Shown here: piece by piece, positions 17,754 through 28,600 of the stretch
Position numbering within the stretch: position 1 is the stretch's first letter
Layout: every line of letters starts with the position of its first letter
Assembly (NCBI RefSeq): GCF_963678635.1
Contig: NC_087069.1
Span: 12,468,530-12,532,529 of the forward strand
Source: Symsagittifera roscoffensis
Taxonomy: Eukaryota; Xenacoelomorpha; Acoela; Convolutidae
Direction of reading: 5' to 3'
DNA: 64,000 nt
Program-made: the position numbers and the translations under genes
Notes under the pieces: model-generated
Told to the model about the DNA's origin: nothing
Database searches by the model: none
What the model saw: only the letters and a program-made list of their open reading frames with translations

Positions 17754-18440
17754 AGTAGACGAATGTTACATGTGTCTGATGATCCACAGTTTATTTCATT
17801 TAGTTGTAGTTCGTTATTTCCTGTGTCATCAATACCTGGGGGGTCTGATGTTGTTTCTTCATTTGACTGTACTTGATTAATATGTCTTTGATGTTTTGGT
17901 GTTCTACTTCTGTATCGATGTTTAGAATTATTATAATGGTTATTATTTCTATGTGGTGATTGAGAATAATTTCTATATCGATTATTATAACTTAAAAGTC
18001 GATTTTGTGAATTATTTCGCGATCTGTTTTGATAATTATCGTTTGATCTGTGATAGTTTGATCTGTTATATGAGTTATTTCTTGATCGATTGTTCGGGTA
18101 ATTCTGATTTCAGTTGTTCGAATAACTTCTATTTCGATTATTTGAATAGTTTCTATTTCTGTTATATGATGAATTTCGTGATTGATTGTTTGGATAGTAT
18201 TTATTTCTTGTGTTTGATCGGGAATTGGATCTAGAAACAATTTGTGTTGTATTTGAATTTAATCTGGAGTAGTTATTTCGACTATTTGGTCGATTATAAT
18301 GATTTTGTGAAGAATTCTGTGTATTTCTTCGTTCTGGTGATCTTCCTCTATAAGTTGAGTTATATGGTGATTGATTCCTTGTGTAATTAATATTGTTCGG
18401 AAGTGGTTTTCCCGAACTGTTGTTGCTGTATACATTTTTG
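17754..18440 (-). pseudogene. Asn/Arg/Ser-rich C-terminal tail of Gag
   Basis: Read on the minus strand in the frame one base off the preceding capsid frame: repeated YNRSN / NRNRN / SNNRN blocks, then a more ordinary segment ending ...SDPPGIDDTGNNELQLNEI. One TGA interrupts the repeats near 18107. The change of frame coincides with a run of six A at about 18450. Such RN-rich tails are typical nucleic-acid-binding regions after a zinc knuckle. The downstream end is uncertain: the frame remains open past 17740 into what I take for LTR sequence of the giant element. Confidence 0.55.
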
Positions 18441-19173
18441 TTTGGTCTTTTTTCATATATTGATAGAATGATTTATTTGGTTCTTTATATTTTTGAGGCT
18501 TGTTTTGGTTATCTTGTTGTTTTTGTCTACATTCAGAAATACTATGTCCGTATCGTCGGTAATAATTACACCATTTTTTGAAAGATGGTTTGCCTTTAAA
18601 GTTTGGGTGTTTTTCATAAATATTTAGTATTTCAGTGATTTTTTCAACGAGGTCTGTATCTGATTCCTGTATATTATTGATATTTGTGGTGTTTGTTTTG
18701 ATTCGATTAACATATTGTAATTTCAGATTTTCTGTTTCTTCAAGTTTCATTGTGATTTCCGCTTGTTCCAGTTTGTCTACTAGTTTTCGAAAATCGAAAT
18801 CGGGTTCTCGGATTGAGGAAGGATGGGATGCTCTCTTTTTTATTGCTATTTTCCTTAATTGAGGTGTTAAGGTCATCATTAAAATTTCTGTCAGTTTTGT
18901 GTTTTTATAGTCATGTGTATTTAATGAATATGCTTTTCGAACTAGTGTTTCGATACGTACTGCTAATTGTTTGATGGTTTCATTTGGTAATCTGCGAATT
19001 TCATTACATAAAACTCTTTGGTGTTGTTTATTTCTTTCGGAATCAAACATTTTGAAAATTCTTGTGGAAATCTTTTCTATTTTGATTTTATTTCTATTGG
19101 CAATACTGAAAACCATTTTTGGGCTGCGCCATCTAAAGTTGTTTGTATCAACGCTGTGCGTCGATGTATCCAA
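18259..19173 (-). pseudogene. Gag capsid C-terminal half with degenerate CCHC knuckle
   Basis: Contains the capsid-like stretch KMFDSERNKQHQRVLCNEIR and following helices, then CNYYRRYGHSISEC. The latter has the spacing of a retroviral zinc knuckle (C-x2-C-x4-H-x4-C) with the second Cys replaced by Tyr, so zinc binding should be impaired. The last ~45 residues of this frame (ITQGINHHITQLIEEDH onward) are a wrong-frame reading; the correct tail is in the neighbouring entry. The first ~30 residues are likewise off frame, since the preceding entry should connect here. Confidence 0.65.
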
Positions 19174-20240
19174 TTTTGATGTAGTGGTGTATTAATTGGT
19201 TCAGGTCCTATATTTAAAATTAAATTTGCTGTTACTGCATTTAAATAATCTTCTACAGAATATTCAGGGTCTGTTCCTATGAATACCATTATTGGTTTGT
19301 TTGATGTTATTGATGATCCACCCATAAGGTATGGATTCATTGTCATTTGTAGTGACTCTGCGGCATTTGGTATTTGTGAAAATATTGAAAGTTGATTTTT
19401 TGTTATTTCGTGTTGTTGAAGGTAATATGGGAGTGGTATTTCACTTTGCATTTGAGTTGGTTGATACGAGTGTGTGATCATTGGGTTTTGTGGCTGAATT
19501 GGTTGAAAAGATTGTGTATTAGTTGGGTTTTGCATTTGTATTGGTTGTTGATTTTGTGTATCTGTCGGATGTGGAGAAAAAATTCTATGATATGTATATG
19601 GTTTTTGCACTCCTTGTCCGCGATATTCTTCAGTATATGGTGCAAAAATATCTGGTTGTAAATAATCATCATCAGATGATAAGTAATCTGTATGATGAGG
19701 TGCTTTTTTATTTTTATTTTGCTGAAAAAATGGGTAATTTTCACTACGATCCTGTGGAGGATGTGAATTAGTTTGAAAATTTACTGAGTTGGTTGTTGTC
19801 ATTGGGTTATCCCAATATCGAAATCTTACATGATTATTATTAGTTTTTCGTGGGGGATAGTTTGTTTTTGATGAATGCGCGTAATTATAATTGTGTTCTG
19901 CAAAAGTGTTTCTTGTGAACGTTCTTCGTGTTTTTGACGGTACTGTCATAGGTCTATTTGTTTGATAATCCATTTGTGAATATTGTGGAGCAACCGAGGG
20001 TTTAACTTTTGATTGTAAGGTTACGTGTGCTAGTGAAGAGTGTGTATTTTTTGGTGTAGTTAAATTTGGACGTATTGGTGAAATGCTTTGTTGTGTAGTT
20101 GTTGTTGTTTGTACGATTTCTTCATTTATAAAGTGTGATGGTGTTTGGATATCTTGATGTGTAAGATTCCTAGTTTCATTAAGGTTTTCATTGTGTATGA
20201 CGGTTGCATTTAAACTGTTGTTTCGCGTATCAGGTAAAAT
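19077..20240 (-). pseudogene. Gag middle segment (linker and capsid N-terminal half)
   Basis: The frame is open upstream of its first ATG (19973) back to about 20240, where it meets the frame of the next entry. The first ~250 residues are Gln/Asn/Pro-rich with QPIQMQNPTNTQ-like repeats, probably disordered; then comes a capsid-like start (EDYLNAVTANLILNIGPEPI ... LDGAAQKWFSVLP), where the DGAA-x-W signature is typical of Ty3/gypsy Gag. It ends at TAG within the capsid, probably a nonsense mutation because sensible sequence continues beyond it. Confidence 0.65.
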
Positions 20241-21094
20241 GTATTGTAGTTTAACGGTGTTGCATCAATGGTTAATGGTACTACTCTTACATAATCTCTT
20301 TGATAAGATATTGTACTTATTGCTTGACTTGAGATTGTTTGTGGGATGTTTATAAATGCATGATGAGACCATTCTGGGTCCCAAACGTAGTCTGACTGTT
20401 CTGTGATGGCAGTATCATTGTTTGGATTTTGAGGTCTGAAATTTTTTCTTGCTTGTGAAATTAAGTCTATATTATTTGTGAAATAATCTATTATAAACCA
20501 TGCCAAAATTTTTTGTAAGTCATGTTTTGTGTGTTGTGAAACTTCGTCTTTAGTGAAGTTTTCTTTAATTATATGTAGAAAACTAGAGAGTAGTGTGATT
20601 TCCTGTCGTACTTTTGTATGTTTGGATGTCTCAGTTGGTGAGATATTTGGAATTTCTGTTTTTTCTAATATTGAAATATAACTATATATTATTGCAAAAA
20701 CTTCGTTAGTAAATATTGAGTTTGCTCTTTGTGAGTTATGATATTGTACGCTTTTAATATATTCTAAGAATACTTTTGAAAATTCTAAGTCAAGATCGTC
20801 TGTTTGAATTACATATTTGCGGTGATTCGGATTTAGTGTACTGAATTCTATGGTGTAGATTCCATATTGTTGTGTTAAATTACATATATCTTTCAGATAA
20901 TGTTCTATAATTTGTCTTTTGATTTTTACATCTGGGAATTCTGTTTTGCATGGGCTGATTCCGGGTTCAAACAAATTTAGGAGTAAGTTCTTGCAAAAGT
21001 CATGCTGCCCTCTATTATCGGGTGCATCTACGAGGAAGGGGTAAATGTCGTCGTCATCTGGACTATCGTCACTTTGAGTGTGGCTGTGGCTCAT
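20210..21094 (-). CDS. N-terminal region of Gag precursor, 294 residues
   Basis: ATG at 21094. Starts with a Ser/Asp-rich acidic run (SDDSPDDDD), followed by a mostly helical globular region of about 250 residues with no motif I recognise. The frame ends in a shift to the middle Gag segment. It overlaps the upstream basic frame by 26 bases. Could be a matrix-like domain by position only. Confidence 0.6.
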   Translation of the reverse strand: MSHSHTQSDDSPDDDDIYPFLVDAPDNRGQHDFCKNLLLNLFEPGISPCKTEFPDVKIKRQIIEHYLKDICNLTQQYGIYTIEFSTLNPNHRKYVIQTDDLDLEFSKVFLEYIKSVQYHNSQRANSIFTNEVFAIIYSYISILEKTEIPNISPTETSKHTKVRQEITLLSSFLHIIKENFTKDEVSQHTKHDLQKILAWFIIDYFTNNIDLISQARKNFRPQNPNNDTAITEQSDYVWDPEWSHHAFINIPQTISSQAISTISYQRDYVRVVPLTIDATPLNYNTFYLIRETTV

Positions 21095-21536
21095 TTTTTT
21101 GTTTAATGACTGTTAATATATAACTATCGATGTGTCTAATTGGTTGATTCCAATTATATAAATGTACTGATTTGTGTTTATATTGCTTTTTTATTCTTCT
21201 TTTTCCTCTTTTTGATGAATTTGAAGTTGTTTCTGAGTCAGAAAAATATAATTGATCGTGAATGGGACAATTTTTATCTATCGATTCTTTTAATTTATAG
21301 AGTTCATCTAAATTGCTGGCTTCTGATACTGAAAATGCGTTTCTATTTTTTGAAAATCTTTTTCGTGTGATTTGTCTTTGTTTATTTTTTATTTTTCGTT
21401 TTATTGTTAGTCGTTTTGTTCTAATATATCCAATTGTTTGTGTATGAGGTGTGATTACAAGATCGTATTTTTTGTTATCTATTTCACAGTTGTGTAAAAC
21501 GATTGTTTGTTTATTTTCTAGATTTTTGAATGACAT
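21069..21536 (-). CDS. Small basic leader protein upstream of Gag, 155 residues
   Basis: ATG at 21536. Lysine/arginine-rich centre (RLTIKRKIKNKQRQITRKRF and later KRGKRRIKKQYKHK), suggesting RNA or DNA binding. No homologue recognised. Its stop overlaps the following ATG, the layout of a small first cistron. It could also be the broken N-terminus of the same polyprotein. Confidence 0.5.
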   Translation of the reverse strand: MSFKNLENKQTIVLHNCEIDNKKYDLVITPHTQTIGYIRTKRLTIKRKIKNKQRQITRKRFSKNRNAFSVSEASNLDELYKLKESIDKNCPIHDQLYFSDSETTSNSSKRGKRRIKKQYKHKSVHLYNWNQPIRHIDSYILTVIKQKNEPQPHSK

Positions 21537-22463
21537 AAGGTTTAGGATGAAGGATGCAAAAAGTTGTTAAATGATGTCTATTTTCTTAAACTGTTAGTCC
21601 TTACAATTTTTTGAATAGCTTAACATGGGTCGATTTATTCAGGGTTGGAGAGAAAGGTATATCGATTCCGAAGAATAATTTTTTACTTTCTCGGGCCTAG
21701 TATAAGCTAAGGTGTTAACTTACTTAATCTTACTTAGGGGTAGTGATTGTGTTCAAGGGTTGGAGAATAGTAAATCGATCCACAAGGTTCAGGTATAATT
21801 AGAACGCGAGCAGTTCGTTAGATACTATTTTAAACTTACAAAGTCTAAGATTTATCCTGGGTCTGGTAAGAGGAGGGTTCAAGTGAAGGATGAATAACCG
21901 AAGTTCTTCACTGTTTATCCTAATTTGAATGGTTAGTTTTGTTGAAAAATTTCTATTAGTCTTGGGTTTTTTTGGAGGGTTGGATAGTGAATCGACGTTT
22001 GAGGTCCTTAGACACTTGCTAAGTGGGTGGGGGAGAACAAAATTGTTCTTTTTGATCCCAGGATTGGCCTTGATGATCAAATTTTAAATTTAGTGAAATA
22101 GAAAATTAATTTAGATCCAAGGATAAGCCTTGATGATCTGATTTTAAAATTAAGTGAATGTAAGTTTAAAATGGTTTAAATTTATTTAAGAAAAAGATTT
22201 AGTTTTTTAATGATATTAGTGAGCTTATGATTGTTGTTATGTTTAGGTGATGAAGCTGGGACAACAGATGATTTTATGATTACTAACAATTTATTGTCAT
22301 TCTACTAATTTTTGTTTTTATTTTCAATAAATATTTTCCAAACATGTTTTATATAATACTGCAGAATTTAAGAAAACGATCTGAGATCTTTTTATCAATC
22401 GTTACTGTATATTAGTAATTTTGTTTAGCGCTTGAAATGATCATGAAGATTGACTTCAAGATT
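21537..22463 (-). other. Leader of the orphan Gag element, with short dispersed repeats
   Basis: No convincing coding frame. The motif GGGTTGGA followed about 10-15 bases later by ATCGA occurs three times (near 21641, 21757, 21977). A diverged direct repeat lies at 22050-22165. It may be 5' untranslated or LTR sequence of the adjoining Gag element. Confidence 0.35.
22050..22165. repeat. Two diverged ~60-bp direct repeats
   Basis: GATCC(C/A)AGGAT...GCCTTGATGATC followed by ATTTTAAA and AGTGAA occurs twice in succession, around 22053 and 22114, with several mismatches. Confidence 0.7.
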
Positions 22464-22805
22464 TTATGTTTGCAAATGAAAATCTAAATTCATTGGTAAT
22501 AAAATTCTAAATACAAAAGTATGTGTTGGCTTTTGCCGTACTATCATATAACTATATGGTAAGTTTCTACTTTGTCGTATGTCGTCTCTGGTTCGAGGTC
22601 TTCTTACGATTCCGGGTAGTTCTGTTATCGTTCGGAATATTGGCTCTGATCTATTGAGTCGTAGAGACATTTCGATTAAGTTATCGTCGTATAACCTTTT
22701 GAAAATGTTTTGTCTAAATTCTAATCTATTTTTAGTTAATTCTAAGCTATTAAGGTCTTGTTCGAGACTTATGGTCGCACCAGATGAGTTATGAGCGATG
22801 TGGTT
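22464..22805 (-). CDS. Unrecognised coding-like fragment, ~114 codons, no ATG at head
   Basis: Minus-strand frame open from a TGA near 22806; the first ATG is at 22670. The reading has balanced composition (SLEQDLNSLELTKNRLEFRQ ... ELPGIVRRPRTRDDIRQSRN) and ends at 22464. Codon choice is more varied than in surrounding AT-rich DNA, suggesting real coding history. It may be an exon or a piece of the same retroelement. No family recognised. Confidence 0.35.
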   Translation of the reverse strand, partial: NHIAHNSSGATISLEQDLNSLELTKNRLEFRQNIFKRLYDDNLIEMSLRLNRSEPIFRTITELPGIVRRPRTRDDIRQSRNLPYSYMIVRQKPTHTFVFRILLPMNLDFHLQT

Positions 22806-23051
22806 AACTCATAGAGTAATTTCGGATAGGGTACACCGTCTGCTCGTCACGCTATCTTATTTTCGGCCGGATAGATTCGTGCAACTTCTTAGTCTAATAC
22901 CGATCCTAATCTTACTCTTATACTATCTAGTCTCAGGTTGTTTAACTAGTCTCTGCTAGGCTCAATAGATCTAGGGTATACTAGTTTATTGCGGCTGCTG
23001 AAGTTCTCTTGGAGAGGCAACTAATTTCTAAGTTAAATTCAAATCTCTCTG

Positions 23052-23079
23052 GTGCTGAAATTACAAGTAATTTCAGCAC
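23052..23079. repeat. Perfect 13-bp inverted repeat, 2-base loop
   Basis: GTGCTGAAATTAC, AA, GTAATTTCAGCAC. The symmetry breaks immediately outside. Candidate cruciform or remnant of a palindromic transposon end. Confidence 0.9.
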
Positions 23080-25119
23080 TTACAAATAAGTGGGTTGTTA
23101 GTTAGATGGATCATGATTGGTTAATATTAAATACTTTAAAGTGGTAAAATATCTAATTTAACCAATCATAAAATATAGTTTAGATCAGGTTCCACCCCTT
23201 TTGCAAGGTTCAAAATTCGTATATGCTTAATTTTTCAATTGTTTCTTAATAGGGAGCGAAAATCTTCACAAGGTACCAACAGGGGGGATGGGGGGATAGT
23301 ATAGTTGTTAACAACCTCCAACATTTTCGAAAGGTTAACTTGTTGTCGCGTTCTTTTTTGTGAAAATTGCGGTGCATAACAAACGTTATTTTGAAAATTT
23401 AATACGTCAAATTTTTTTTCAAAAAGAGCCCAAAAATTGCATTTTTCAAATGTTTTTTTTAATTTACTTGCGACGCAAAAAAATTGGTGAAAACAGGGTC
23501 TTTCTAGTGTCCTGAGAATGCTTGAAAAATCAATTATGTCAACCTAAAAAAAATTTGGAAATTTTTTCGAAAACTGTTTTGAAATTCCGCATCCCCCTCG
23601 AGAAAATCCTAAATCCGCCCCTGACTTCAGTATTCATCAAACCTTTCTTAGATTGATCCAATTAGTTTCACCTTTTGATTTATATGCAGCAGTAAATCAT
23701 TCAATTTTTGTCCTTTTTAGTTGTTCAGCTCCTAAATTAACAAGTAGAACGAAGTTTTAGCAAAATCAGCAACTGAAACTAAAAAAGTTCAATTCTTTTG
23801 AAGTTGAACAAATAAGCATCAGTTTTAATTAAATTGAAACCAATTGTTCAAAACTTTTCCAGATGAAAAATAATACATTTACTATAAAAATATAATAAAG
23901 ATGAAGATTTGCAAAAAAAATTTTGGACAAAAAAACAAAGAAATTTTTGACGTAATTATCACTGCTCCTTGGAGAAAAATGAATCAGGAAAGCAATTGAA
24001 ATTCAAATTTTAAAAATTTCATAACAGCCAGAATGAAAAAAAATCGAATCAGTTTTTTGCCTAGATGTAAGGATGCCTAAAATTGCCGATCAGATTTTTT
24101 CCCTAAAGAAAATAAGCCGTTGTTTATGGAATTCAATAAGCGAATGAAAAAGCTTTGATAAGATGACGCGTTCAATTATCTGCAAAGATTAATTGCGGAA
24201 CTTAGAATCCCGAGAGAAAGTCTAACTCTAGTCCAAAGAGAAATGATCGGAACAAAAAGTTAACATTGTAAGACTTTAATGAAAATTGCTAGTTTAAAAT
24301 GACGCACATACAATGATATTGGTAAATTGGGACAAGCTTGGCGTCTAAAAACTAAAACTCTTCATTAATTTTACAACTGATATCATAAACTAATAACGTG
24401 ACATCTAAAATGATAATATTACTTAGTTGATACTCTTATATTGGCTGTTATTAACAAAAAAAATGCTTGAATTAGAGCTTATACATATTTTCTGAAAAAA
24501 AAACAAAAATTAATTTTTTGCTTGAAAATTTATGCTTAAATTTTTGCTTGAAAAAACCAATTTAAATTTCTTAATTCTTATTTTGCTTCAATTTTTTCAA
24601 AAATGAAAACCAAATTTTTTTGTTTGTAATTTTTCATTTATAACATTATTTACTTATTTAAAATATTTGCTTAATTTAATAGTTGCCAAAATATTAATCT
24701 ATGTTTAACATTAGGTGTGAAGGGGGATCAATAGCAAATGCAGAATACAAACTGATATTTTGGCTGGCAAGCAAAATTGAAATCGGAGTAACAACCGAGC
24801 CGAAATAACTAATAAGTTTGCTAATAAGTTTGCTCATTATTCTCTTTTGGCCAAATTGGCTGCGTTATAATTTCCAACTTTTTCAAAAAAATGGATTTAT
24901 CACAGGTCTATTTTTTAAAATTGGAGTTGAAACATGAGGTCCCTTAAAAGGTAAAACGAAAACATGCAAAAACAATTAATTGAAACAAATTTTTTGAAGC
25001 AAGAGAAAACGGCTCAGCTGTTCAAAATTCGGAAAAAGCAAACACAGTAGATGCCGTGAAATTACAACACACAATGATACAGACGCTCGTTACCTCAGCG
25101 AGGTTCCTTGGAGAATAAT

Positions 25120-25300
25120 CGATTATAATCGATTTTCGTGCTCAAAAATGTTTCCATCATAGTTGATCATAATTACCATTTGGGATCACGTAATCCATTA
25201 TAATCCATTATTATACAATTTTTTGAGAAAATAAATCGATATCATCCATTTAAAATCCATTATAATGAACTATAATGGATTAAAATGGTTTATAATCTCT
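25120..25300. repeat. Cluster of ATAATCCATTATAATCGATT-like palindromic motifs
   Basis: Repeats of CCATTATAATCC, CGATTATAATCGATT and CCATTATAATGAACTATAATGG; a further copy sits near 25830 (TTATAATCCATTATAATCGA). The two clusters flank the C-rich patch at 25440-25662, so they could be subterminal repeats of one small element of about 750 bp; terminal repeats were not identified. Confidence 0.5.
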
Positions 25301-25439
25301 ACAATATTTTTTTATTAATTGTGAATAATTTACAGCTTTTGCTGCATGACACAAAACCTACTCGGTTTCTAAACCCACTGACAATAAGTTAATTTTAGCG
25401 TTTTCTCAATTTTCACATTCAAGGTGAACACGTCCGACG

Positions 25440-25662
25440 TTACACGCATCCCCCACATTGATACGTGTGCCTACGCCCACTTACCCCACCCCCTCATACT
25501 CCACCCAACCTAACCTCGCTCCCCCCGCTAATCCCCCTGCCGCTCCTAAACCCCCCCCCCACTAATCCACCCACCACACAAACCACCCAACCCACAACAA
25601 ACACTGACATCATCCCACCTACCTTCACCCCACACACACACCTGCCCCCCGTAAACGCGTGA
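25440..25662. other. Strongly C-rich, G-poor patch
   Basis: About 220 bases in which C greatly outnumbers G, including a run of eleven C at about 25550, embedded in AT-rich DNA. The apparent 65-codon frame (Pro/Thr-rich) is a by-product of composition. The minus strand has many G runs and could form quadruplexes. It ends at a hairpin-like CGCGTGACCCGAAGGGGCACGCG at about 25656-25678. Confidence 0.75.
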
Positions 25663-25669
25663 CCCGAAG

Positions 25670-28600
25670 GGGCACGCGCTTACAGTATTTTTCGCGTATG
25701 TTTACGGTAAATGTTAGTCAAAAGGAAAAAAAGTCGAAAAAGTAAAACACAATTTAGCAATTGCAATGTTCAAGCTTCGAATATATTTTTCAACGTTTTG
25801 GAAAACCCAGGCTCTTACTTATAAGAAATCTGTTATAATCCATTATAATCGATTACAAGGGTTTAATGTGATCTCTTTGTTATTTTGTTATCATCAATTA
25901 ATTCAAATTTTATGGAGACAGACCGTGAAAGTCCATAAAAGATGGCACAATATCAACATTTCGTGGAAAAAAACTGGTCCATTTTTCTTCAAAAAAACGA
26001 CTGAGGGCGCCCTAGCCTTATAACTAAAAGTTTTTTAATTGCAATCATACACTGAGAAAACTGTTTTGCACCAATAATTTTGGTTGAAGCCAGCCTTATA
26101 AAAAATTCTGCACACTACTGAAAAACAAACTAGTCAAATGGTTGTCGCGGACAAAATTGAACTATGGAAATTCTTGATTAAAACTGTGAACAGCATCTAG
26201 TTTTGTAATTTGACCTGAACAAGACCTGCACTGTTCAAATTTTATCGTAAGCCTCGATTAAAAATTTTCCGATATAAAATCGGTTTTATATATTTTTTGA
26301 ATTGCTTTTTTTGAATATAATGCAAAGAATTCAAAATCATAAGGTCAGATAAATTATGTGTTGTTCGAAGAATATTAGGAATGTGACTAGGAACTACCAG
26401 CATGCTAAGTGACTAATTTTTTGGATATCAGGCTCGATAAAAAGGAGCAGGCTTATAATGGAGAATAAACTGGTCCGCTAACTGAAAATGTGGTTAGGTA
26501 GAAAAGATTCTTAGTTAAAAAGAACCTAACTTTGTGTAGAAAAATTTGTAAGGAAAGAAAACGAACAATAAGGTTATTGTTTTAAACCTTTTTGACTCAA
26601 TAAAGGTCAAAAATGTTATTAACATTATGATAATTGAGATTTGATCACTATTTGGAGGAACTTTTCTGACTTTTGATCTAAAAGATAAGAATTCAAACAT
26701 GTAATTTCAATTAATCATAATTTGGCGTAATTTATGCGAGGAGAAAATAATACTAATGGAAGCAGGGATGCGAACTTACTGTAACAATGCTAATTTCAAA
26801 TGGGAAAACACAGTTTTGAGTAATGAGAAAAAATAGTCAATAATATATGCATTGACTAACATAAGGTGTGATAGAAAAAAAAAACTGCTTTTTTTTCTTC
26901 TTTCAGTTCTAAAAGATGAATTTTCTATTATTTCATCTGGCAAATGGACGTTTTTTGCTTCTCTAAAAATTGTAAAGGAACATGGACAAGAAAAAATAAG
27001 TTTGAAAAGCTAGTTCGCACAAAATGAGAAAAACGCGGCAGCTGAAAAAGAAAAAATCAATTATGAAAAGTGTCAACTTTCAACATGGAAATATTCTTAG
27101 TTGAACTAAGCCAGCTCTTAGAGTCAGTTTTACTAGAACAAAATGATAACGGATGAACAAATTGTTTAAAAAAATGAGTTTGAGTTTGAGTTTATTTTCT
27201 AAAGTTTGAGTTTATTTTAGCAAACGACAGCTCCAAAAAATCTCCAAGCAGTCAATTTTATTTTATTTCGTAAAGTTAACTACCAAATGGCATGTCCACC
27301 ACTGTCTATTTATTTGTCATCATTCATTGTGTAACAAAACAGTTTTGTGCTAAGAGAGTCGGCCTTCTGCCATGTGTTACAATTGACACTTTTTGCTTGT
27401 GTAAAAACTGTTTTATCAACAAATCTTCAATTCTTGAATGATGAGTGCTAGTCAAATAAAAAATGGAGTGAGAATAGAAATTGCGTTAAGCAAACTCTTT
27501 TTTGTTGAAAAAAAAAAGATTAAGTTGTCATGAAAAAAAAACACCGAAAAGATAGAATTGTTCTATAACCTGTATTGGATATTTTTATCAATTCAAGGTT
27601 TTGTTTGTTTTGAGACTTTAAAGACAAAATACGCCAAGTTGCTAATCGAATCATTGAAGGATAGATTTGAGTAAATCCGAATTGTTTCAAACCGTTACTG
27701 TTTTGAACGGCTCAGATTGGTTCATATTTGGTGAAAGTTTTTCTAACTTTCGGTCCTTTTATATTTCGGGACGCGTCTCTTGAGCAAATTTGATGGCCTT
27801 TTACAATTATAAACGAGCTTTCAAATCAGGCTTTGAATTATTGGACTCTGCTCCATTTTACTGAGCAAGACACAGCATAACAACTGTACTGTACTGCTGG
27901 AAAATGAAAATAATTTGTACCTACTTTTTCCAGATAATCTACCATCGATTGACAAGAGTAAAAAAAATTTAATAATAGCAAGAATTTGTGGAAATGTGTG
28001 TGACTTAATCTCGAGATGATATTCTGGAAATTAAGAAAAATAATATCATTTCTAGCAACAAAAAGTATTACTTTTTTCTAATTACGATAACTGGAATCTA
28101 GTAATATTTTTGTGAACTGAATTGCTGAACTTTTTTGTATCAAATTTCAGTTGAGATGAAGTTTTGCATTTCAACTCAAAAAATATGCTGCAGCAGACGA
28201 AATTGGAAGAGTGATTGTGATAAATCTTAGTTATAAATTTCTTCTGCAACAAAAAAGAACAAAAAAAACTTGAAAAAAAGATGAAATGTGAATATTTTCG
28301 ACACTAAATCCAAAGGAGGAATAAATTATACAAGTTGACCAGTTAGTTACTAAAATAAACCCGCTAGACAATAAGCTGGTTCAACCTGCAGACTCGTAAC
28401 AAAAAAGGATTTCAGATATCTTGAAAAGTTTCCAAAGGTGTTCATCCAGAAATGCACTGGACCAATATTCGAAATTAACCTTTCAGCAGAAAACACATAT
28501 TTCATTCCTGAAAATGAAAGGGTGATATTTTATAATAATGCCACTTTTATGATTCTTTATCAAAATTAATGTGAGCTTAATGGTCTCTGTCTGTTGTATT

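Larger units (their letters stand above)
17754..21536 (-). mobile_element. Orphan Gag region of a second LTR-type element, broken
   Basis: Five overlapping minus-strand frames read, in order, as a basic leader protein, a long Gag precursor, a CCHC-like knuckle and an Asn/Arg/Ser-rich tail. No protease, RT or integrase follows; the sequence runs straight into the opposite-strand giant element. AT-rich codon use sets it apart from that neighbour. Frame changes near 20240, 19055 and 18440 and a TAG near 19090 show decay. Confidence 0.7.
22806..25439. other. Gene-free AT-rich sequence
   Basis: Only short chance frames on both strands. A perfect palindrome lies at 23052, and AT palindromic motifs cluster near 25120-25300. 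I see nothing else supportable. Confidence 0.6.

Noticed and set aside
17992-18240. 82-codon minus-strand frame rich in ITEIETIQI-like repeats
   Set aside because: It is an alternative-frame reading of the Asn/Arg/Ser-rich Gag tail; the other frame fits better with the neighbouring Gag.
18440-18460. Possible programmed frameshift at the A6-G run in the orphan Gag
   Set aside because: The run is not in the X XXY YYZ phase and the copy has other breaks, so a homopolymer indel is simpler.
23279-23625. Possible hAT-like element, from CAGGGGGGATGGGG to a terminal ...AATCCGCCCCTG
   Set aside because: Ends resemble a known CAGGGGCGG transposon terminus and a similar CCGCCCCTGA occurs at 33640, but the two ends do not match well and no target duplication was seen.
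25465-25662. Proline-rich 65-codon frame
   Set aside because: Explained by the C-rich composition; no start context or conservation signal.
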